Shown: positions 45,658 to 55,839, numbered from the stretch's first letter. The stretch: 64,000 bases of DNA from UBA5078 sp033721235 (GCA_033721235.1 JAWWAY010000014.1:15963-79962), one strand, 5' to 3'. Made by a program: numbers and translations. Notes: generated by a model from the letters alone, not told the origin.

Positions 45658-46584
45658 TTAGCCGGACACGGCCCTATCGCGCCCACTCTGTTTTGCTTTG
45701 TAGAGATTTTCATCCGCCTTTGCTAAGAGCTCATCACGCGAACTCTCGCTATCAGCATCAACAGCCGCAAAACCAATGCTAACCGTAACGTGATTGAATG
45801 GCGATTCCTCATGAGGAATCGATAGGCGACGAACGGCTTCTAACATTTTTTTCGCTATTACCTGTGCGCCCAGCAAATCGGTTTCAGGCAAGATGCACGC
45901 AAACTCCTCTCCACCGTAGCGTGCAAAAACATCATGGGGTCTTCGCATGACGCTCCGCAAAGCCTTTGCGATGCTGCGCAGACAATCATCCCCAGCCAAG
46001 TGTCCATAGCGATCGTTAAAGCGCTTAAAATAGTCCACATCAACGATCCCCACCACCATGCCAAGATTATCTCGCGCATGCTGACGAAGAGCTTTATCAT
46101 AGGCATCATCGAAAAAACGTCGGTTGTACACGCATGTCAATCCGTCGACAAAGGCCATATTGCGAAGAAAGTCGGACTGAAACTTTAGTTTCAGATGCGC
46201 TTTGACGCGTTGCTTTAGCGTTGTTGCGTTCACAGGCTTTTTAATAAAGTCTACGCCACCGGCGTCCCAGCATGTGTTCTCTTCCTCCTCACTCTCTAAG
46301 CCGGTAACAAAAATCACCGGTATAGACTCTAGCTCTTTTATTAGCTTCAACTCGCGACAAGTTTCCCATCCGCTTTTCTGCGGCATGACCACATCCATTA
46401 GAATGAGATCCGGCTTCGTCTTTTGGCATAGCTCGATTGCCTTTGCTCCGGACGTGGCGGCTAAAATATTATAATCCGGCGAAAGGAGTGCATTAATCAC
46501 CTGTATATTCAAAGACTGATCATCCACGACCAGTATAGTGGCTTCTTTTTGCAGGCTTGCAGTACTACTATGCTCGCTACTCAT
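45658..46584 (-). CDS. REC-GGDEF response regulator, diguanylate cyclase
   Basis: 308 residues. The receiver domain (about 15-130) has phosphoacceptor D64 in 'LILMDVVMP' and a conserved Lys in 'FIKKPVN'. The GGDEF domain follows with an intact GGEEF (224-228) and an RxxD inhibitory site at 215-218, five residues upstream. It therefore should make cyclic di-GMP and be product-inhibited. The start overlaps the stop of the hybrid kinase gene by 4 bp (ATGA), so the kinase is its likely partner. The arrangement resembles PleD/WspR-type output. Confidence 0.93.
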   Translation of the reverse strand: MSSEHSSTASLQKEATILVVDDQSLNIQVINALLSPDYNILAATSGAKAIELCQKTKPDLILMDVVMPQKSGWETCRELKLIKELESIPVIFVTGLESEEEENTCWDAGGVDFIKKPVNATTLKQRVKAHLKLKFQSDFLRNMAFVDGLTCVYNRRFFDDAYDKALRQHARDNLGMVVGIVDVDYFKRFNDRYGHLAGDDCLRSIAKALRSVMRRPHDVFARYGGEEFACILPETDLLGAQVIAKKMLEAVRRLSIPHEESPFNHVTVSIGFAAVDADSESSRDELLAKADENLYKAKQSGRDRAVSG

Positions 46585-49500
46585 TCGACTATTCTCTTTA
46601 ATTTTTTCAATAGTTTTTCTGCCACCACCGATGCTTCGTCAAATTCAAATGCAGCCATCGCAACATCTAGTTTCTGAGCATAGGCCTCGTTGTAAGAAAG
46701 AATACTACTTTTTAACTTTTCATAAAGTGGAAGCGATTCCATATTAGACTCTTGCAATAGCTGCAACAAGCGCTGCAAAGCCTCAGTCATTTCTGCTTCG
46801 TTGTACTCTGGCATTGTCTCACCGCCTTGCGTGGCAAGTAAGAATTCATCCAGCAAGCCTCTCATCCTCTCCTCGCCCGCACGCAGCTTCTCGTAAAATT
46901 CACCGTTAGGGTCTAGAACTTGGCCCGCTTGCATGCTTTTAAGTTTCAATTCGAGAGAGGCATAAGTCGCAGAAAGTTTGTTAAAGCCCAAAGAAGCAAC
47001 ATTCCCTTTCAGCGTATGAAAATAGCGTTTAGATTCCGACACGCTCTGTATTGGATTTTGCAGCAAGGCTCTTTCATACTCTGAGTCCATTTTAGCGAGC
47101 AAAGACGCCAAAGCATCTTTATATAGGACTATTTGATTGCCTAAGCGCTCCAGGGCGACTTCAATTTCAATATCCTTCTCATGGCAATATTCTAGTATAT
47201 TCTCAGCCGCTGCCGTTCCCTCCTTGCGCGCTCGCTGACCATTCAAGGGTTTTCTACCCACAAGCGACTGAATAGTATTTATTAATTTGTTCAGATCGAA
47301 TGGCTTTCCAATATGAGCATTCATACCGGCAGCCAGTGACGCGTCTATATCGCTTTTGAAAACATTGGCGGTCATTGCGACTATGGGCAAATTTTCAAAC
47401 TTGGCGTTTTTTCGAATCGCGCGGGTTGTCATATAGCCATCCATACCCGGCATTTGTATATCCATTAACACCAGGTCAAAAGGTAGCGACTGAGACTCTA
47501 GCTCTTTAATGGCTTCGAGGCCGCCGGAGGCTATGACGATGGAAGCCCCCTCCTCCTGAAGCAAACGCGAGGCGACCATTTGATTCATCACATTGTCTTC
47601 AACCAGGAGTAACTTCAAGCCTAATAAAGGGCTATGTTGTTCGGCTACGATATTTTCTTCATCACTTTCAAGGCGCCCCAGAGTGGACCGACAAACCGAA
47701 AGCAAGCGAGATTGAGAGACTGGCTTAATTAGTTTCCCGCCATAAGGTATTTCTGTGCTCAAGGAGTCCGTATCGCCGTTTATCGTCTCCTTACTATCCA
47801 TTCTAATTAGGACTGTTTGCTTTGTTTTTTCCGCGCGCCCAAAAACATCTCGGTATATTGCTTTCACAGTGGCATCTGACAAACCCCAATCAAGAAAAAT
47901 GAAATCGTATTCACGATTGAGCCCTTGCCCTAAAAACGTCAAGGCCGGTATGTGACCGGAAGCAAGGTCGACACTCCAATTTAAGCGCCCCAAAATTTTG
48001 GCCAAAGCCGTTCGTGTCGCTTCATTGTCGTCGATTATCAGGGCTCTTAGATTTATAAGTTCCTTGGCAGGCAGCGCAATGCTGTCAAGTTCGGCTAGGT
48101 TTAAATCCAAGGAGAAAGTGAAGGTACTCCCCTTGCCCAGAGTACTTTGGACACTTATCTTACCGCCCATCATCTCGACTAGGCTCTTACTGATAGCCAA
48201 GCCTAGTCCAGTGCCGCCGTATTTCCTAACCGTTGAAGACTCCGCCTGTGTAAAGCCGGAAAATACGCGAGCAGCTTGCTCTTCGCTCATTCCAATTCCG
48301 GTATCGGTCACTGCAAAAGTGATATGGGCACAATCTTTTTGCACTTGGGCGCTAATGCGTATAATGACCTCGCCTTCTTGCGTAAATTTAATGGCATTAC
48401 TAGCCATGTTTAGCAGAACTTGCTTGATACGAAGACTGTCTCCGATTAGCACATCGGGAACGTTATCCTCAATATCGTAAACTAGTTCTATGGCTGGGTC
48501 GGAAATATAGCCGGTCAAAATTACAGCCACTTCATCGAGCAATTCATCTAAAGAGAAAGGCTGTGCATCTATCTCCATTTTTCCAGCTTCTACTTTGGAG
48601 AAATCGAGAATATCGTTCAACAGTTCGAGTAAGGTACCAGAAGCGCTCTGGGTGCGCGCAATATAATCTCTTTGCTCTTGAGACAAGTCGGTGCGCTGTA
48701 GCAGCTGCAAAAAACCAATAATGACGTTCATTGGGGTTCGTATTTCATGGCTCATATTGGCGAGAAACTCCGACTTAGCCTTACTAGCCGCATCAGCTTT
48801 ATTTCGCGCGACCGCAAGCTCCCGCTCTCTTTTGAGCCACTCGGTTATATCTCTAGCCACTAGGTATATATAGGTTTTCGAGGACAACTCTACTAGAGAC
48901 GCCGTTACAGAGACAGGAAGAGCAGCACCATCTTCACGCTGAAAACTAGAGTCATAATGAAGCTCCTTATTAAGACGAAGCTGCTCTAAAAACTCTTCCG
49001 GCGAAATACTAACAAGATGATTGTCTACGCTCCCCATTGCGCTACCTAGTAAGGGTAAGGAGCTCTTTAATATCTCACGAGCTGCGGGATTCAACTTCAT
49101 TATCCGCAAGTCTGAATCGAGCCAGAATAAAAAGTCTGAAGTACTGTCGGCAGACAGACTCGCTAACTCTAGCTCAAACTCTAAAGCCTTGCGCTCTGTG
49201 AGATCGTTGGCTATGGCCAGATAACCCACAACATTGCCGGTATCATCATTTAAGGTATTAAGACGTAAATTAACGGGAACTCTTTCGCCTGTCTTTTTTA
49301 CGTAAGTCCATTCAGTTATATCATTGAAGTGATGGATCGCGATTTCAGTGAAAACTTCGAAGCCTGGTTCCACCGGACTATCAAGTCGTTTGCTCAAGGA
49401 GGCTGCGCGCTCAATAATCTCGTCAAGATCATGAAAAATGGCAGGAGTTTCGATGCCTATCATTTCGTCGGCGCTGTAACCGGTAAGTTCTTCTGCTGCC

Positions 49501-51107
49501 TTATTGAAGCTGGTGATCGTTCCCATCACGTCTGTCGCGATTATGGAATAGCCGGCACTCCCTAAGATGCTGCGTTGCAATGAAGACACTTGAGCAATTT
49601 GTCTTGCACGCGCCTGAGCTAACTCTTCTAGGTTTGCGTTTGTTTCTTTCAGCGCACGTTCGGCAGCTTTAATATCACGGATATCATTAACGGTTATAGC
49701 GGCCCCTGTCACCTTGCCTTTGGAGTCAAATACGGGCGCAATATTAAGAATAACGTCAATCAAGTTGCCATACTTATCTAGGCGAAGGGTCGACATATTG
49801 GTGATTCTACGCCCCGCCCTAAGCTCACTCTGTATGAACTTCTGCTCCAGCTCAAGCTCTTCGGGCACAGTAAGCTCGTGCAACTGTTTGCCGACAACCT
49901 CCTGTTCGGTAAAACCAAACATTTTCTCGGCCGCGGCATTCCAACTTTTAGTGAGGCCACGGTTTGTCACCCCTACGATGGCTTCATTGGCACTGGTCAC
50001 AATAGCCGCCAATTCAGACCTCTCTCGGAACATTTCGACGCGCCGACGAGTGGTAAGAAGTATCAAATAGGCCATTATGGCCATTAAGGCGGAAATGGCT
50101 AGATTCGACCTCGCGACTGTGGCTGGAGGCGTTAAGTTCAAGGCATCTATAAAGCTTTGCTTAGGACTCACTTGTAATCGCCATACACGTCCAAATAAGT
50201 CAAAGGTTTGATTAGCACTTACTGTTCGATATTGCTCTTGGATGGGACTGCTTTGATAAACCTGAGTGCCTCCCTCTGCAGAGACATCAAAGATAGTAAG
50301 CGAAATATCGGCGGCAATAGGCCTAGTTCCTTCGATGATTTCCGTCGACAGCAAAGGCGAATAGGTCCACGCGACGACATTGTCCATACGCTGTTGTGGC
50401 GTATCTATAGGGGCATTAGGCCGATAGACGGGAAGGAGAATAAGAAAGCCTTGAGAACTTCTATCTTCTGCTTGAACTAAGGTGATTGGGCCGGTTAGTT
50501 GGGGCTCATCCAAGGCCGCGGCGTTCATCGCGGCCTCGCGCCTCATGCTCTCAGAGCCTATGTCCAAACCTACGGCTTGAGCGTTATTGGCCTCAGGCTC
50601 AATGTATTGAATGATAAAAAGGTCTTGATTGTGGGGATTCAGCTGGCGAACAGAAAATGGCGCACTCCTGTCACTGGCCGCGAAACTAACAAAATCAGCT
50701 AACTGTTCTGGCGAAACACGCTTGATGAGACCAAAGCCTCTAGCGCCGGGAAATTCCCGGGGGTGGTCTCGGCTGGAGATATATTCTAACTGATCTTCGT
50801 AGCCAAACTCGGACAAGCCCTTGATGGTGACAGCGCTACGATAGCTACGTAAACCGTATTGATACAAACCGACATTATCTAGGACAGCCGTGGAGATAGT
50901 TTCGACGCGAGTTTGTAGTGCCTGCTCAATGAGTTCCTCATTCTGATGCTGCATCTGCCTATACTGATAAGCAGAGACCCAAGCGCCTATGAGCATTATT
51001 GCCACGGGCACTAACAGAGTGCTTACTAATCTCGAAGCAAGGGACTGATTTCGCAGCATTGACGTGAAACACCCTAAGTTTTTGATCTTATTGTTTACAC
51101 GGCCCAT
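46581..51107 (-). CDS. Hybrid sensor histidine kinase: CHASE, PAS, HisKA, HATPase, two REC, HPt
   Basis: 1508 residues. Order: a membrane helix near 27-47; a CHASE periplasmic sensor (about 75-300); a second membrane helix (about 330-350); three PAS-like modules (about 365-770); HisKA with H787 in 'NMSHEIRTP'; HATPase with 'LLNMASNAIKFTQEG', 'DTGIGM' and 'GGTGLGLAISK'; a first receiver ('IDDNEATR', 'FLDWGLSD'); a second receiver with D1216 ('LVLMDIQMPG'); and a C-terminal HPt with H1364 ('FHTLKGN'). This gives a complete internal phosphorelay. The output is probably the diguanylate cyclase encoded next in the operon. The start at 51107 is uncertain, as M17 would also fit. Confidence 0.93.
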   Translation of the reverse strand: MGRVNNKIKNLGCFTSMLRNQSLASRLVSTLLVPVAIMLIGAWVSAYQYRQMQHQNEELIEQALQTRVETISTAVLDNVGLYQYGLRSYRSAVTIKGLSEFGYEDQLEYISSRDHPREFPGARGFGLIKRVSPEQLADFVSFAASDRSAPFSVRQLNPHNQDLFIIQYIEPEANNAQAVGLDIGSESMRREAAMNAAALDEPQLTGPITLVQAEDRSSQGFLILLPVYRPNAPIDTPQQRMDNVVAWTYSPLLSTEIIEGTRPIAADISLTIFDVSAEGGTQVYQSSPIQEQYRTVSANQTFDLFGRVWRLQVSPKQSFIDALNLTPPATVARSNLAISALMAIMAYLILLTTRRRVEMFRERSELAAIVTSANEAIVGVTNRGLTKSWNAAAEKMFGFTEQEVVGKQLHELTVPEELELEQKFIQSELRAGRRITNMSTLRLDKYGNLIDVILNIAPVFDSKGKVTGAAITVNDIRDIKAAERALKETNANLEELAQARARQIAQVSSLQRSILGSAGYSIIATDVMGTITSFNKAAEELTGYSADEMIGIETPAIFHDLDEIIERAASLSKRLDSPVEPGFEVFTEIAIHHFNDITEWTYVKKTGERVPVNLRLNTLNDDTGNVVGYLAIANDLTERKALEFELELASLSADSTSDFLFWLDSDLRIMKLNPAAREILKSSLPLLGSAMGSVDNHLVSISPEEFLEQLRLNKELHYDSSFQREDGAALPVSVTASLVELSSKTYIYLVARDITEWLKRERELAVARNKADAASKAKSEFLANMSHEIRTPMNVIIGFLQLLQRTDLSQEQRDYIARTQSASGTLLELLNDILDFSKVEAGKMEIDAQPFSLDELLDEVAVILTGYISDPAIELVYDIEDNVPDVLIGDSLRIKQVLLNMASNAIKFTQEGEVIIRISAQVQKDCAHITFAVTDTGIGMSEEQAARVFSGFTQAESSTVRKYGGTGLGLAISKSLVEMMGGKISVQSTLGKGSTFTFSLDLNLAELDSIALPAKELINLRALIIDDNEATRTALAKILGRLNWSVDLASGHIPALTFLGQGLNREYDFIFLDWGLSDATVKAIYRDVFGRAEKTKQTVLIRMDSKETINGDTDSLSTEIPYGGKLIKPVSQSRLLSVCRSTLGRLESDEENIVAEQHSPLLGLKLLLVEDNVMNQMVASRLLQEEGASIVIASGGLEAIKELESQSLPFDLVLMDIQMPGMDGYMTTRAIRKNAKFENLPIVAMTANVFKSDIDASLAAGMNAHIGKPFDLNKLINTIQSLVGRKPLNGQRARKEGTAAAENILEYCHEKDIEIEVALERLGNQIVLYKDALASLLAKMDSEYERALLQNPIQSVSESKRYFHTLKGNVASLGFNKLSATYASLELKLKSMQAGQVLDPNGEFYEKLRAGEERMRGLLDEFLLATQGGETMPEYNEAEMTEALQRLLQLLQESNMESLPLYEKLKSSILSYNEAYAQKLDVAMAAFEFDEASVVAEKLLKKLKRIVE

Positions 51108-51229
51108 CCACTTTATTTGGCAGCAGAAAAGCAGTGCACATCGAGCACAGTAAGCGGCTCATTAATATTCTATAGGCTTCTGAGTGCATATCGGCCTATT
51201 GTTACGAAACTAAACCTTAGCTAAGCCTT

Positions 51230-52948
51230 TTAATAGCCCGACACACCGCCATCGGGCGAACGGCTATCGGCTGCTCCTAGATATAAACCTTCAGCGGTAT
51301 CGCTAAACACCCCCATAGCGGCCCCTTGTGAGCCGCGACTAGTCAGCTCGTGTCCCATCTGCTCATACAAGCTCAGAGTGTCTGCCGAGAAGCCCCAAGA
51401 CTCAAACCTGGTGACATCGGGTAGCCATTGATGGTGCATACGGGGTGCCTCGATAGCCTCGGCAATATTCATATCATGATCAATTGAGTTCAGAATGATC
51501 TGCAGGGTAGTGTTAATAATAGTACGCCCCCCAGGACTTCCTATGGCCATCAGAGGCTTGCCCTCTTTAGCAATAATCGTTGGCGACATGCTCGATAACA
51601 TGCGCTTTTGCGGAGCCACAATATTGGCCGGTGTACCAATTTGCCCATAGCGATTAGTCACGCCTGGCACAGGGTTGAAGTCACCCATTTCATTGTTCAG
51701 CAAAAAGCCCGCTCCCTCTGCGACGATTCTAGACCCATAAGAACGCTCTAGCGTGTAGGTTAAAGACACCATATTGCCTGCGGAATCCGCCACGGAGAAG
51801 TGGGTCGTCTGCTCGCTTTCGTAGGCTTGGGAGAATGCAGTCTCATCGCTTACTGACGCCTTATCCATATCAATGCTTGCTCTGAGCTTATCGGCATAGT
51901 CTTTATCCAATAACTTAGAAATCGGCATATCGGGATTGAAATCGGGGTCACCCAGATGCTCCGCACGATCGGCAAAGGCACGGCGCATAACCTCTGTCAG
52001 TATATGTAAGTATTCAGCGGAATTGTGGCCCATCTGCGCGAGGTCGAAGCCTTCCAAGATATTCAAAGACTCTACTATGGCCACCCCGCCGGAACTGGGC
52101 GGCGGCATACTAATGACCTCATAGCCGCGATAGCTGCCCCGTATGGGCTCTCGCTCCACCGCCTCATACAAGGCTAAGTCTTCCTCAGTGATCAGCCCCC
52201 CATTGTCATGCATAAACTGAGCCAGCAATGCCGCAGTTTCACCCGTATAAAAGCCGTCTTTTCCATTATCTCTTATACGCTCCAATGTCTTTGCAAGGTC
52301 TGCTTGAACCCATGTATCACCCATCTCATACAGGCTAGCATCGGCCTTCAAGAACACCTTTGCGGAGGACGGATAACGATTCCAAGTGTCCTCTGCTCGC
52401 GCAAAATCAGACTGCAAGGCATAGCTAATAGGTATGCCGTCTCTTGCCAGCCTAACCGCAGGGTCTACCAATTGCGCCCATGGCAAATGACCCAGCTTTT
52501 GATGCGCCAAATACAGACCCGCAACAGTGCCCGGCACACCTACCGATAATAGGGACTGGTGATTAAGATTATTGGAACGCCCATCGCTGCCAATATACAT
52601 ATCTTGTGTGGCGGCGAGGGGGGCCTTTTCGCGAAAGTCGAAGGCCGTCGCATGGCCATCCTCACCGTGGTAAACCATAAAGCCACCACCGCCAATATTA
52701 CCCGCGCTAGGCCAGGTAACGGCCAGGGCAAAGGCCGTGGCAACAGCCGCATCCACGGCATTCCCCCCTTGCCGAAGTATATCTACGCCCACATCCGAGG
52801 CAATTTGAGACGCACTGGCCACAATTCCGTTTTTCGCTCGCAATGGCATACGACCAGCAGCCAAGGCGTTTGAGCTGACCAGAGCCACACAGAGAAAAAC
52901 AATCACAGATCGCGTGAACAGACGTGTATTCATACCAAGAGTTTCCAC
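51230..52948 (-). CDS. ggt: Gamma-glutamyltransferase, periplasmic
   Basis: 572 residues with a signal peptide (about 1-30). Ntn-hydrolase that cleaves gamma-glutamyl bonds of glutathione. The autoprocessing site and nucleophile is T381 in 'TTHFSVAD', as E. coli T391 in 'TTHYS'. The oxyanion and substrate-binding segments 'GNIGGGGFMVYH' and 'LSSMSPTIIAKEG' are also present. Length is similar to E. coli Ggt (580). It stands alone between the kinase operon and pnp. Confidence 0.95.
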   Translation of the reverse strand: METLGMNTRLFTRSVIVFLCVALVSSNALAAGRMPLRAKNGIVASASQIASDVGVDILRQGGNAVDAAVATAFALAVTWPSAGNIGGGGFMVYHGEDGHATAFDFREKAPLAATQDMYIGSDGRSNNLNHQSLLSVGVPGTVAGLYLAHQKLGHLPWAQLVDPAVRLARDGIPISYALQSDFARAEDTWNRYPSSAKVFLKADASLYEMGDTWVQADLAKTLERIRDNGKDGFYTGETAALLAQFMHDNGGLITEEDLALYEAVEREPIRGSYRGYEVISMPPPSSGGVAIVESLNILEGFDLAQMGHNSAEYLHILTEVMRRAFADRAEHLGDPDFNPDMPISKLLDKDYADKLRASIDMDKASVSDETAFSQAYESEQTTHFSVADSAGNMVSLTYTLERSYGSRIVAEGAGFLLNNEMGDFNPVPGVTNRYGQIGTPANIVAPQKRMLSSMSPTIIAKEGKPLMAIGSPGGRTIINTTLQIILNSIDHDMNIAEAIEAPRMHHQWLPDVTRFESWGFSADTLSLYEQMGHELTSRGSQGAAMGVFSDTAEGLYLGAADSRSPDGGVSGY

Positions 52949-53100
52949 AAGTATTATTCTAATAGCCGCTTAAGTCGCTAATTTGCTCTTCAAGCCTTAC
53001 TTCAATAAGTAAACGTCTTGAGGATAGCAATTATTTAAGCCATGGAGTAGCACTTCGGCTCCTGGCCATCGCTGGGAGAAGCCTGACGCAAATTGCGGGC

Positions 53101-53137
53101 AAAAAAAATCCCGCTGCAGCGAGGCCGCAACGGGATT
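53101..53137 (-). terminator. Terminator after pnp
   Basis: On the minus strand AATCCCG and CGGGATT form a stem extended inward by G-T-containing pairs, followed by a run of eight T. It starts 24 bp after the pnp stop and ends the large translation cluster. Confidence 0.9.
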
Positions 53138-53161
53138 CTTTTAAAGAGTCCTAACTAAGAA

Positions 53162-55273
53162 CTAGGCGCTAAAGCCTTCTCTCTCTTCGTCTGTGATCTC
53201 TTTAATGCTGAGCTTGATACGACCACGCGCATCCAAATCCATCACTTTTACGAGAACCTCTTGGCCTTCGCTTAGGTATTCACCGATATTTTCAACGCGC
53301 TCAGATGAGATCTGAGAAATGTGTACAAGGCCGTCCTTACCAGGAAGGATTGTCACGAACGCGCCAAAGTCTACGATGCGAGCCACTTTACCCATGTAAA
53401 GTGCGCCAACCTCGGCTTCCGCAGTAATGCTTTCGATACGCTCTATTGCCGCATCGCGAGACTCTGCATTTTCGCCGTAAATACGGATATTGCCTTCGTC
53501 GTCGATATCAACAGACGCACCAGTCTCTTCAGTGATGCTACGAATCACAGCACCGCCTTTACCGATCACGTCACGAATCTTATCGGCATCGATTTTCATC
53601 GTCGCCATAGAAGGCGCGTTCTCAGAAACGCTGTCACGAGACTCAGCTAGCACTTTATTCATTTCACCAAGAATGTGAGTACGTGCCTCATGTGCTTGGT
53701 TTAGTGCAATTTCCATGATCTCTTCAGTAATACCTTGAATCTTGATGTCCATCTGCAATGCAGTTACACCATTGGCAGTACCGGCTACTTTAAAGTCCAT
53801 GTCGCCCAAATGATCTTCATCGCCCAGAATATCGGTGATCACAGAGAAACGATCGCCTTCTTTAATCAGACCCATTGCGATACCCGCAACCGGTGCAGAA
53901 AGAGGAACACCCGCATCCATCATTGCCAATGAACTACCACAAACGGAAGCCATAGAGCTTGAGCCATTAGATTCAGTAATTTCAGAAACAACGCGAATGG
54001 CGTATGGGAAATCTTCTTCTGCTGGCATTACTGCCTGCACACCACGACGAGCCAGTTTACCGTGACCGATTTCGCGACGCTTAGGCCCGCTCATCATGCC
54101 CGTTTCACCAACACTGAATGGAGGAAAGTTGTAGTGCAGCATGAATGGCTCTTTACGTGAACCTTCCAAGCCTTCGATCAACTGTGCATCACGAACAGCG
54201 CCAAGTGTAGTAACAACCAAGGCTTGTGTTTCGCCACGTGTAAACAAGGCAGAACCGTGAGCCTTAGGAAGAACGCCTGTCTCGATAGAAATAGGACGTA
54301 CTGTTTTCGTGTCACGGCCGTCAATTCGTGGTTGACCGTCAATAATACGGTTACGCACAACGCTCTTCTCTAGAGAGCCAAAAATAGCACTGACTTCTTC
54401 TTCAGTTACACCTGTTTCTTCGCTAGCAAATTGCTCTTTCGCTTGCTGTTGCAACTGGGATAGCGCGTCGTAGCGAGCCATCTTGTCAGAAACCTGGTAA
54501 GCATTACCGATGCTCTCGGCAAATGCACTAGTGATGCCATCGACAAGAGCTTGATTAACCTCTTCTTCTTCGATTTCCCACATTGGCTTGCCAGCTTCGG
54601 CCTTAAGCTCCGCAATCGCGTCTATTACAACTTGCATAGCTTCGTGACCGTAAAGTACGGCGCCAAGCATTTGGTCTTCGCTAAGCTGTTTCGCCTCAGA
54701 CTCCACCATTAGTACGGCAGACTTAGTACCCGCAACCACCATGTCTAGAGCAGAATCTTCTAGCTGCTCCATGTCTGGGTTGAGGATATAGCCTTTCTCT
54801 ACATCGAAGCCCACGCGTGCTGCACCAACAGGCTCGCTAAAAGGAATGCCAGAAATTGCAAGAGCCGCAGAGGCGCCAATCAAAGCAGCGATATCTGGGT
54901 CTTTGTTTTTCTCGGCAGAAATGACAGTACAAACTACTTGTACTTCATTTTTGAAATTCTTTGGAAACAATGGACGAATTGGTCTATCGATCAGACGCGA
55001 AACCAATGTTTCTTTCTCTGTTGGACGACCTTCGCGCTTAAAGAACCCGCCTGGGATTTTTCCTGCTGCGTAAGTCTTTTCCTGATAATTCACTGTTAAC
55101 GGGAAGAAATCTTGACCCGGTTTGGCTTGCTTACGACCTACAGCTGTTGCGAGAACTTGCGTATCACCGATGGTGACAACTACCGCACCTGTTGCTTGTC
55201 TTGCGACCTTTCCAGTTTCTAGCGTTACAGTATCGTTGCCGTACTGGAACGTCTTCCTCACTATATTAAACAT
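53162..55273 (-). CDS. pnp: Polyribonucleotide nucleotidyltransferase (PNPase)
   Basis: 703 residues, two RNase PH-like domains separated by a helical domain, then KH and S1 domains. PNPase phosphorolytically degrades mRNA from the 3' end and is part of the degradosome. Signatures: 'QVLATAVG', 'IDGRDTKTVRPIS', 'IIRDVIGKGGAVI'-type KH core at 'KIRDVIGKGGAVI', and S1 at 'YMGKVARIVDFGAFV'. It follows rpsO after a weak terminator, and its leader contains a hairpin typical of RNase III/PNPase self-regulation. Confidence 0.97.
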   Translation of the reverse strand: MFNIVRKTFQYGNDTVTLETGKVARQATGAVVVTIGDTQVLATAVGRKQAKPGQDFFPLTVNYQEKTYAAGKIPGGFFKREGRPTEKETLVSRLIDRPIRPLFPKNFKNEVQVVCTVISAEKNKDPDIAALIGASAALAISGIPFSEPVGAARVGFDVEKGYILNPDMEQLEDSALDMVVAGTKSAVLMVESEAKQLSEDQMLGAVLYGHEAMQVVIDAIAELKAEAGKPMWEIEEEEVNQALVDGITSAFAESIGNAYQVSDKMARYDALSQLQQQAKEQFASEETGVTEEEVSAIFGSLEKSVVRNRIIDGQPRIDGRDTKTVRPISIETGVLPKAHGSALFTRGETQALVVTTLGAVRDAQLIEGLEGSRKEPFMLHYNFPPFSVGETGMMSGPKRREIGHGKLARRGVQAVMPAEEDFPYAIRVVSEITESNGSSSMASVCGSSLAMMDAGVPLSAPVAGIAMGLIKEGDRFSVITDILGDEDHLGDMDFKVAGTANGVTALQMDIKIQGITEEIMEIALNQAHEARTHILGEMNKVLAESRDSVSENAPSMATMKIDADKIRDVIGKGGAVIRSITEETGASVDIDDEGNIRIYGENAESRDAAIERIESITAEAEVGALYMGKVARIVDFGAFVTILPGKDGLVHISQISSERVENIGEYLSEGQEVLVKVMDLDARGRIKLSIKEITDEEREGFSA

Positions 55274-55297
55274 ACTTATTTCCTGTTTTATTTTTTT

Positions 55298-55339
55298 GAC
55301 CTCGGCACCATTGCAATGACATCCATGTCTATCAAGGTC
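55298..55339 (-). promoter_or_regulatory. pnp leader stem-loop
   Basis: In the 117-bp rpsO-pnp gap, GACCTTG and CGAGGTC (minus) form an outer 7-pair stem with one G-T. They enclose a small hairpin GACA-TGGA-TGTC and the palindrome CATTGCAATG. Known: E. coli pnp mRNA is controlled through an RNase III-cut leader stem. This could be the equivalent. Confidence 0.55.
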
Positions 55340-55382
55340 TTACTTTTTCATTTCATCATTGAATTACTATACTGCAATACAA

Positions 55383-55400
55383 ACGTCGTATTAGCGACGT
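55383..55400 (-). terminator. Weak terminator overlapping the rpsO stop codon
   Basis: On the minus strand ACGTCG-CTAATA-CGACGT: a 6-pair stem whose loop contains the TAA stop of rpsO (55391-55393). A modest T-run (TTTGTATT) follows. Such a partial terminator would let some transcripts continue into pnp, as in E. coli. Confidence 0.6.
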
Positions 55401-55660
55401 AGGCCCAGCTTTTTGATCAGTGCAGCGTAACGGTCAGTGCTTTTGCTTTTCAAATAATCAAGCAATTTACGACGAGCGTTAACCATGCGAATCAAACCAC
55501 GACGTGAATGGTGGTCATGTGAATGCTCTTTAAAGTGTGATTGCAACTGATTGATGTTTTCCGTCAACAATGCAACTTGAACTTCTGGTGAGCCAGTATC
55601 GCCTTCGCTTTGTGCGTGCTCTTTAACAATTGCTGCTTTCTGTTCTGCTGATAAAGCCAT
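55391..55660 (-). CDS. rpsO: 30S ribosomal protein S15
   Basis: 89 residues, the standard length. Family sequence includes 'GDTGSPEVQVALLT', 'HSHDHHSRRGL' and 'LLDYLKSK'. It binds 16S rRNA in early 30S assembly. A strong Shine-Dalgarno sequence (GGAGAAAG) precedes the ATG. Its leader holds two hairpins; its gene end overlaps a weak terminator. Position between truB and pnp is the conserved order. Confidence 0.98.
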   Translation of the reverse strand: MALSAEQKAAIVKEHAQSEGDTGSPEVQVALLTENINQLQSHFKEHSHDHHSRRGLIRMVNARRKLLDYLKSKSTDRYAALIKKLGLRR

Positions 55661-55693
55661 TTTCTTTCTCCAAAAATATGCGTAAATGAAATA

Positions 55694-55775
55694 CTAGTCA
55701 CGCCAACCGTGAACTAGCTTTGTTGCCGACAACCTTGTCGAGCCAGAATAACCATGCATATTTATAGTTATCTGG
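55694..55775 (-). promoter_or_regulatory. Structured rpsO leader (two hairpins)
   Basis: The gap between truB and rpsO (179 bp) contains two imperfect hairpins: CTAG-T-TCACG / CGTGACTAG at 55694-55717, nine pairs with one bulge; and CCAGA-A-TAAC / GTTATCTGG at 55743-55775, nine pairs with one bulged A. Known: S15 represses its own mRNA through leader structures. Whether these are the S15 target is not shown. Confidence 0.5.
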
Positions 55776-55839
55776 TACTTTCCAATGAATACTTTACTGC
55801 AAGGCCGTGACACTTTGATGTCTATATGACGCTGCCGTG

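Noticed and set aside
47998..48480. 160-codon open frame antisense to the hybrid kinase
   Set aside because: Contained in a strongly supported gene; no start or family signals.
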